Part shown: positions 60,081 through 64,000 of the stretch, piece after piece
Layout: each line of letters begins with the position of its first letter
Position numbering within the stretch: position 1 is the stretch's first letter
Origin: JBNGOQ01 sp050589645
GTDB lineage: Bacteria > Bacteroidota > Bacteroidia > Flavobacteriales > Flavobacteriaceae
Reading direction: 5' to 3'
DNA length: 64,000 nt
NCBI RefSeq assembly: GCF_050589645.1
Contig: NZ_JBNGOQ010000002.1
Coordinates: 744,001 to 808,000 of the forward strand
Translations under genes and position numbers: made by a program
Notes under the pieces: model-generated
The model's database searches: none
What the model saw: the letters and a program-made list of their open reading frames with translations, nothing else
What the model was told of the DNA's origin: nothing

Positions 60081-60830
60081 TTAGCTTAAAGAAATTCCTG
60101 CATCGACAGTTATTTCCTCTCCGGTGATATACGCTGCTTCATCAGATGCCAAAAAGGCTACTACGTTCGACATATCTTCGGGTTGAGCAGGTCGTCCCAA
60201 TAGAATTTTAGGCATCAATACCTCCTCCAAACCTTCTATTTGTTTCTCTGTCATCCCTGTTTTCATAATAGCTGGTGTCTCAGTAAACCCAGGGGAAATG
60301 GCATTTACTCTTATTCTTTGCGGCGCTAATTCTGCTGAAAGTGCTTTTATCAATGAAAGTAATCCACCCTTACTAGCCACGTAAGCGCTCATCGTGGTCC
60401 AGGCTCTGTCTCTTGCGGTTGTAATGTTAAAAATGAGACTCGCTCCTGCATTCAAATGTGGAACAGCAAATTGAGTCAAGAAATAGGGTCCTTTTATGTT
60501 TACATCAAAACTCTCATCAAATATCTCTTCAGAAGTGTCTGTGAAGCCTGCGAACTTTACCACACCTGCATTGTGAAAAATGATGTCAAGCTTGCCATAT
60601 TTTTGTATTGCTAAAGCTATCAGCTTCTTATTTTCTTCTATTTTTCCTTGGTCAGCCACAACCGTAGTGAAATCCCCTTCCACATTTTGAAACGCTTCTT
60701 TAAGGGCTTCTTGTCTTCGGCCCGAAATCACAACTTTTGCTCCTTCTTTTATAAATCTGAGGGCAGATGCATAACCGATTCCACTATTACCTCCAGTAAC
60801 AATGGCTACTTTTCCTTCTAATTTTCCCAT
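60081..60830 (-). CDS. SDR-family oxidoreductase
   Basis: 249 residues, classical short-chain dehydrogenase: TGGNSGIG at 12-19, HNAGV near 86-90, Y150 and K154 in AYVASK, and PGFTETPAI after. At the position of the catalytic Ser, 13 residues before the Tyr, the sequence is NITTARD, so Thr (about T137) is in its place. Activity may be reduced or use Thr. NADP preference is suggested by GRR at 37-39. It lies 34 nt before the exported SRPBCC gene. Confidence 0.87.
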   Translation of the reverse strand: MGKLEGKVAIVTGGNSGIGYASALRFIKEGAKVVISGRRQEALKEAFQNVEGDFTTVVADQGKIEENKKLIALAIQKYGKLDIIFHNAGVVKFAGFTDTSEEIFDESFDVNIKGPYFLTQFAVPHLNAGASLIFNITTARDRAWTTMSAYVASKGGLLSLIKALSAELAPQRIRVNAISPGFTETPAIMKTGMTEKQIEGLEEVLMPKILLGRPAQPEDMSNVVAFLASDEAAYITGEEITVDAGISLS

Positions 60831-60900
60831 TTTGTTCTTAAAATTTGAATAAGAAAAGCTGTTAAATGATAGATTATTAAACAGCTTTTTATGATAGATG

Positions 60901-61329
60901 TTAAGCAGCCGTGGTAGCTAATTCCTCTAGCTTAGAGGCACCCTCAGCATAAATATGTTCAATCTGTCCTTTCAGTTCTGTGAAGATTTCGTCAGATGCT
61001 ACGTTCATCTCTACTGACCAATACATCGTCGTTGAATTACCGTTTTCTTCCAATTTAATGTAACCTACGATGTCCGTGGCTGGAAAAGAGTGTTGTTTGT
61101 GAATCTGGTAAACAAATGTTTTCTCAAGATCGGAAACCAAAAAGATTTCTTCAAAAATGTCTTTGTTGCCATCTGGAGTAGGCACATCACAAGTTCTAGT
61201 GTTGCCTACTACTTTTGAACCCGCAAGGATAGGTAACCAATCTTCCCATTTTTCACCTGTTTTAATCAAATCCCATATATCGGTGATTGGAGCTTTGATC
61301 TTATGTTGTGTTTGAATTCCTTTTTTCAT
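60901..61329 (-). CDS. SRPBCC-family protein
   Basis: 142 residues, cytoplasmic. HKIKAPITDIWDLIKTGEKWEDWLPILAGSKVVG at the start (about 8-41), NTRTCDVPTPDG, then EEIFLVSDLEKTFVYQI and a C-terminal helix. It is the first gene of the minus-strand cluster and has the same R-T-C motif position as the three other SRPBCC proteins nearby. Ligand unknown. Confidence 0.8.
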   Translation of the reverse strand: MKKGIQTQHKIKAPITDIWDLIKTGEKWEDWLPILAGSKVVGNTRTCDVPTPDGNKDIFEEIFLVSDLEKTFVYQIHKQHSFPATDIVGYIKLEENGNSTTMYWSVEMNVASDEIFTELKGQIEHIYAEGASKLEELATTAA

Positions 61330-61778
61330 TGTACTGATTTTAAAATATTATTGAATAATTTAACAGTACAAAAGTGCAAAGTTGAAGAGCAATTCCTTTG
61401 GTAAATGTGTTCAAGGATTTGGTAAATTCAACCAAAAACATGAAGCTGCAGTACAAAAGTCTGTCGTTTTGAAAGTGCAGAAAGTGATTCTCGCGACCAA
61501 AAAACACCAGAAAGGGGAAACCCAATCCTTTTGACCGGTTTAAACGTACTATTTCGCCATGCAAATCAATCGTATCGTTTGACGCTTTATTCCGTTTTTG
61601 AATTTGATAACAAATGGTATTTAGCGGGGGACAAACCTAGGTTGGAAAAACAGTACTAACGGTAATTGGTGATGGCCATGACCTGCCAATTTATCCGCCC
61701 TTTTAGGGCACGACAGCCTGTTGCACCTAGCGTCTTGCCAAAATATAAATAGGAAGGTAACGCCGGTATTTGATTCAA
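61330..61778. other. Intergenic region with no supported gene
   Basis: About 450 nt between the SRPBCC gene and the cyclotransferase-like gene, both on the minus strand. It must hold the promoter of the SRPBCC cluster: on the minus strand CACTTTTG near 61369-61376 is one mismatch from TAnnTTTG. A plus-strand open frame of about 80 codons ending at 61659 has no start codon or recognisable similarity. No clear terminator hairpin. Confidence 0.45.
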
Positions 61779-62396
61779 TCAAACGATGCCTTCCTCTATT
61801 TCCCATATTCTAACATTTCTGCCATCACCCAGGAAAGACGTGTCTAACCAAACGTTCAAAAACGCTTCCGAAATATGGGAAGCACCTTCCTTACAGACCT
61901 TGTAATAAGGCACATTGGGGAGCAGGTCGTTATTTACCAACCTTCTTCCGTTGTAAAATTCTGGAGCGCACAGGGCATAGGCTTCTATGTGGTCTGCCTT
62001 ATTGCCTTCAAAGGGGGAACATGAAATTTTCACTAAGGAATACCCCACTTCGCGAGCAATAAAAGCATCAAAATCTGACCGTTCAACCTTTCTTAATACG
62101 CCGTTTGCCACATCGGTGGTCTTCCCAGTATATTGCAGGTTGAACACGCCAAAATATTCGTCCCCTCTTTCTGGGTCATCATAGATTGGCCTACTTCTCA
62201 CATTTTCATCTGGATCATAATTTAGTACTCTTTTGACGCCCATTCCCAATACAGGTAATAATTCGGTTGAACTTTTAATAGCTACTGAAGAGGAGTATTG
62301 ATTGATCAGACTACCATACCCAAACAAATAAAAACCATCAACCGAGTTAAGAAATTCACGCCATGGATAGGATATTAGTTTTTCACTGCGGTTCAT
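61779..62396 (-). CDS. Gamma-glutamylcyclotransferase-like protein
   Basis: 205 residues with the GGCT fold marks: FYLFGYGSLIN near the N-terminus (substrate loop) and FIAREVGYSLVKIS, where the catalytic Glu of the family sits. Known members release 5-oxoproline from gamma-glutamyl peptides, but many bacterial relatives have other roles. The start overlaps the end of the upstream STAND-type gene by 14 nt, so the two are co-translated. It is far from the pxp operon. Confidence 0.7.
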   Translation of the reverse strand: MNRSEKLISYPWREFLNSVDGFYLFGYGSLINQYSSSVAIKSSTELLPVLGMGVKRVLNYDPDENVRSRPIYDDPERGDEYFGVFNLQYTGKTTDVANGVLRKVERSDFDAFIAREVGYSLVKISCSPFEGNKADHIEAYALCAPEFYNGRRLVNNDLLPNVPYYKVCKEGASHISEAFLNVWLDTSFLGDGRNVRIWEIEEGIV

Positions 62397-64000
62397 GCGC
62401 TCTAGTAAGTTTTTTTAATTCTTGCCATCTGGAATAACATATACCATAGGTTAACCAATTATTTTCCCTGACGGAAACAAGTAATTGTTCGGCTTCTATT
62501 TTTCTTTTCGAAGCAACTTCCGTATTCCCTATTCTATAATTCGTAAGTCCATCTAAACACAGGGCCCTAAAGTACCTCATGGTCTTGGCCAATCCATAGG
62601 TTTCACAATCCACAACACTCCTGTTGGCCATATCCAGTGCTAAATCGTATTTTTCATACAAATAGTAAAGTTCCGCCAACTCCGTTGATCCAAGAACCAT
62701 GGATTCATGGTATTTAACCTCTTTCAACTCCTGGTAACTTTCCAATAGTATTTCTTCGGCTTCTTTAAATCTGCCATTACTTTTAGACATTCTTGCCAAC
62801 AATCGACCATTGCTTTGCTTGTTGATTAAAAACCATCCATAGGGGCCTTCCTGTTTTAAAATATTGTATGCTTCTTCAGCTTCCGTTTTCCCCCTTTTTA
62901 AGTCCCCGGTATCGGCGTATAGCAATGCTAAATTGGTTTTGAAACCGAGAATCCACCTATCTTCCCCTAAATTTTGATAATTCTTTATGCATCTTTTAAA
63001 ATACGTCTCTGCCATTTCCGCATCACCAATTCTCCAGCTAAATATTCCGGCATAATTCAAAACCTTGCCCAGTTGTACATTATATCCCTCTAAATAACCC
63101 GCAGCCTTTTGAAAATTGTCTTTTGCCAGTTTTAGCTCCCCGCGTTTTTCATAACGTTTGGCGTCCTCCAGAATGATAAAAGCATAGTTTGAGATACCCA
63201 AGGCATTTTGCTGTTCTTTTGAAAAGTTTAAGACTTTTTCGATGATAGATTCCCGTAGTTCAAATTTCCCCAGCTCTGCCGACAGATAGGTGCCTATCCT
63301 ATAACATTCACCAAGTGTGGAGTTTATTGACTTTTCTGCCTCCAAAATGTTTATGGCCTCAATTATAAGATCCATGCTTTCATGTCTTAAATTGGTACTT
63401 TTTACTACTCTGGCCTTGGACATTAGTAATCTGGAGCGCTTTACACCATCCTTAAAATGCTGCAGGAGGGGGTCATATAATTCTTTGAGAATTATATAGG
63501 GCCCGGTTTCATTTAGTACCCGCTCGATTCGGACCAACAAATCGACCGCCAGGTCTTTTCTATGCTTTGTGCACCATTTAATGAAGTTCTCAATATTTTC
63601 CAGATCAAGTCTGACCTCTTTTACAATTTCGATGTAGTTTAAATCCTGTGAAGTTTTACCAAAAATTAGTCTTTCTATTTCAATTATTCGATCCAGGTAT
63701 TTGTGGCATATCGCCTCGAGATATTCATGCTGTAAGCTTATGTCTTGAGAATCCATTGTAATCTCAAGCATTTGCCGCGCAAAAACATACATCTCGTACT
63801 TAGGTTCAGAACAGTTGGGGTATTCCATGTAACGCAGTAAACTATGCTTGAAGAGCATAATGGCCGTATCCTTGGTTTCACCCTGATTTTGGTGGCTGGG
63901 CCATATGGGAAGGTTTTTCAAAAAGAAGCCATTTTTAAAAAAGCTCAAATAGGCGAAGAACCTCTTTTCTTCTGGTTTCAATAAATTAAAACTCCAAGAA
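62383..64000 (-). CDS. C-terminal part of a STAND-type ATPase/TPR protein (partial)
   Basis: The frame stays open to the window edge: before the apparent TTG start at 63981 come in-frame residues S-W-S-F-N-L, giving SWSFNLLKPEEKRFFAYLSFFKNGFFL, which spans about 63905-63999. This is the winged-helix linker found after the NB-ARC domain in STAND ATPases of the AfsR/MalT-like type. The remaining 500 residues are a superhelix of TPR-like repeats (for example GKVLNYAGIFSWRIGDAEMA, NLALLYADTGDLKRGK). The ATPase and any effector domain lie outside the window. Such proteins are signal sensors in regulation or phage defence. Confidence 0.7.
   Translation of the reverse strand, partial: SWSFNLLKPEEKRFFAYLSFFKNGFFLKNLPIWPSHQNQGETKDTAIMLFKHSLLRYMEYPNCSEPKYEMYVFARQMLEITMDSQDISLQHEYLEAICHKYLDRIIEIERLIFGKTSQDLNYIEIVKEVRLDLENIENFIKWCTKHRKDLAVDLLVRIERVLNETGPYIILKELYDPLLQHFKDGVKRSRLLMSKARVVKSTNLRHESMDLIIEAINILEAEKSINSTLGECYRIGTYLSAELGKFELRESIIEKVLNFSKEQQNALGISNYAFIILEDAKRYEKRGELKLAKDNFQKAAGYLEGYNVQLGKVLNYAGIFSWRIGDAEMAETYFKRCIKNYQNLGEDRWILGFKTNLALLYADTGDLKRGKTEAEEAYNILKQEGPYGWFLINKQSNGRLLARMSKSNGRFKEAEEILLESYQELKEVKYHESMVLGSTELAELYYLYEKYDLALDMANRSVVDCETYGLAKTMRYFRALCLDGLTNYRIGNTEVASKRKIEAEQLLVSVRENNWLTYGICYSRWQELKKLTRAHEPQ

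Noticed and set aside
61443..61659. Open plus-strand frame of about 80 codons without ATG
   Set aside because: No start codon and no family resemblance; possibly a gene remnant but not supportable.

Overview
The window looks like chromosomal DNA of a marine-type flavobacterium (Bacteroidota, Flavobacteriaceae-like). Supporting signs are leaderless or short-leader genes behind TAnnTTTG promoter boxes, a class II ketol-acid reductoisomerase inside an ilv operon, a pxpABC operon, DUF3179, DinB and SRPBCC genes, and AraC-type regulators with N-terminal domains of Bacteroidota style. No species can be named from the sequence alone.

Layout. (1) 1-8219: the end of leuB meets an oppositely directed branched-chain amino acid operon (ilvD-ilvB-O-methyltransferase-ilvN-ilvC-gapN, minus strand). 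(2) 8466-20191: an ALDH3-type aldehyde dehydrogenase; an NRAMP-like carrier joined to pxpABC (5-oxoproline use); a zinc-finger/nuclease-like protein; a membrane protein plus XRE regulator pair with an inverted-repeat operator candidate; a secreted Ig-like protein; a BKACE enzyme with a GNAT enzyme; and comM/yifB. (3) 20741-24532: a compact peptide export locus, made of a 61-residue five-cysteine precursor, a C39-peptidase ABC transporter and an HlyD-like adaptor, with a strong hairpin terminator between the precursor and the transporter. (4) 24585-50755: housekeeping and metabolic genes (penicillin acylase family, dsbD, tilS, pabB, CDGSH protein, lpd, an Lrp/PLP-lyase/NhaC module, tpx-dgkA, ftsK-lolA-lptF/G-ribB, DegT aminotransferase, nitroreductase, TSUP permease).

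(5) 50797-51926: a strong TATATTTG promoter drives a tRNA-Ser(UGA), but between promoter and tRNA lies a tandem array. Each unit begins with the first 14 nt of the tRNA and carries a small GIY-YIG nuclease gene. The last unit contains an assembly gap (98 N). Two inverted, tRNA-flank-like repeats follow the tRNA.

(6) 51950-64000: a visibly AT-richer accessory region directly beyond the tRNA. It holds an AraC regulator, a secreted lectin-like protein, an AraC gene remnant, and an ECF-type sigma factor whose own promoter (GTTGTCACA-N17-TCTAAGT) is repeated with identical spacing in front of an SRPBCC-DinB-SRPBCC-SnoaL operon. A facing minus-strand cluster (SRPBCC-SDR-SRPBCC-AraC-DinB) has the same kinds of protein. 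The window ends in a gamma-glutamylcyclotransferase-like gene and the C-terminal part of a STAND-type ATPase with TPRs.

The strongest candidates for undescribed biology are the GIY-YIG/tRNA-Ser element, the self-regulated sigma factor with its SRPBCC/DinB regulon, the cysteine-rich peptide exporter locus, and the NRAMP-like carrier that lacks the metal-binding motifs and sits in a 5-oxoproline operon. All family calls come from reading the sequence; no database search was run.
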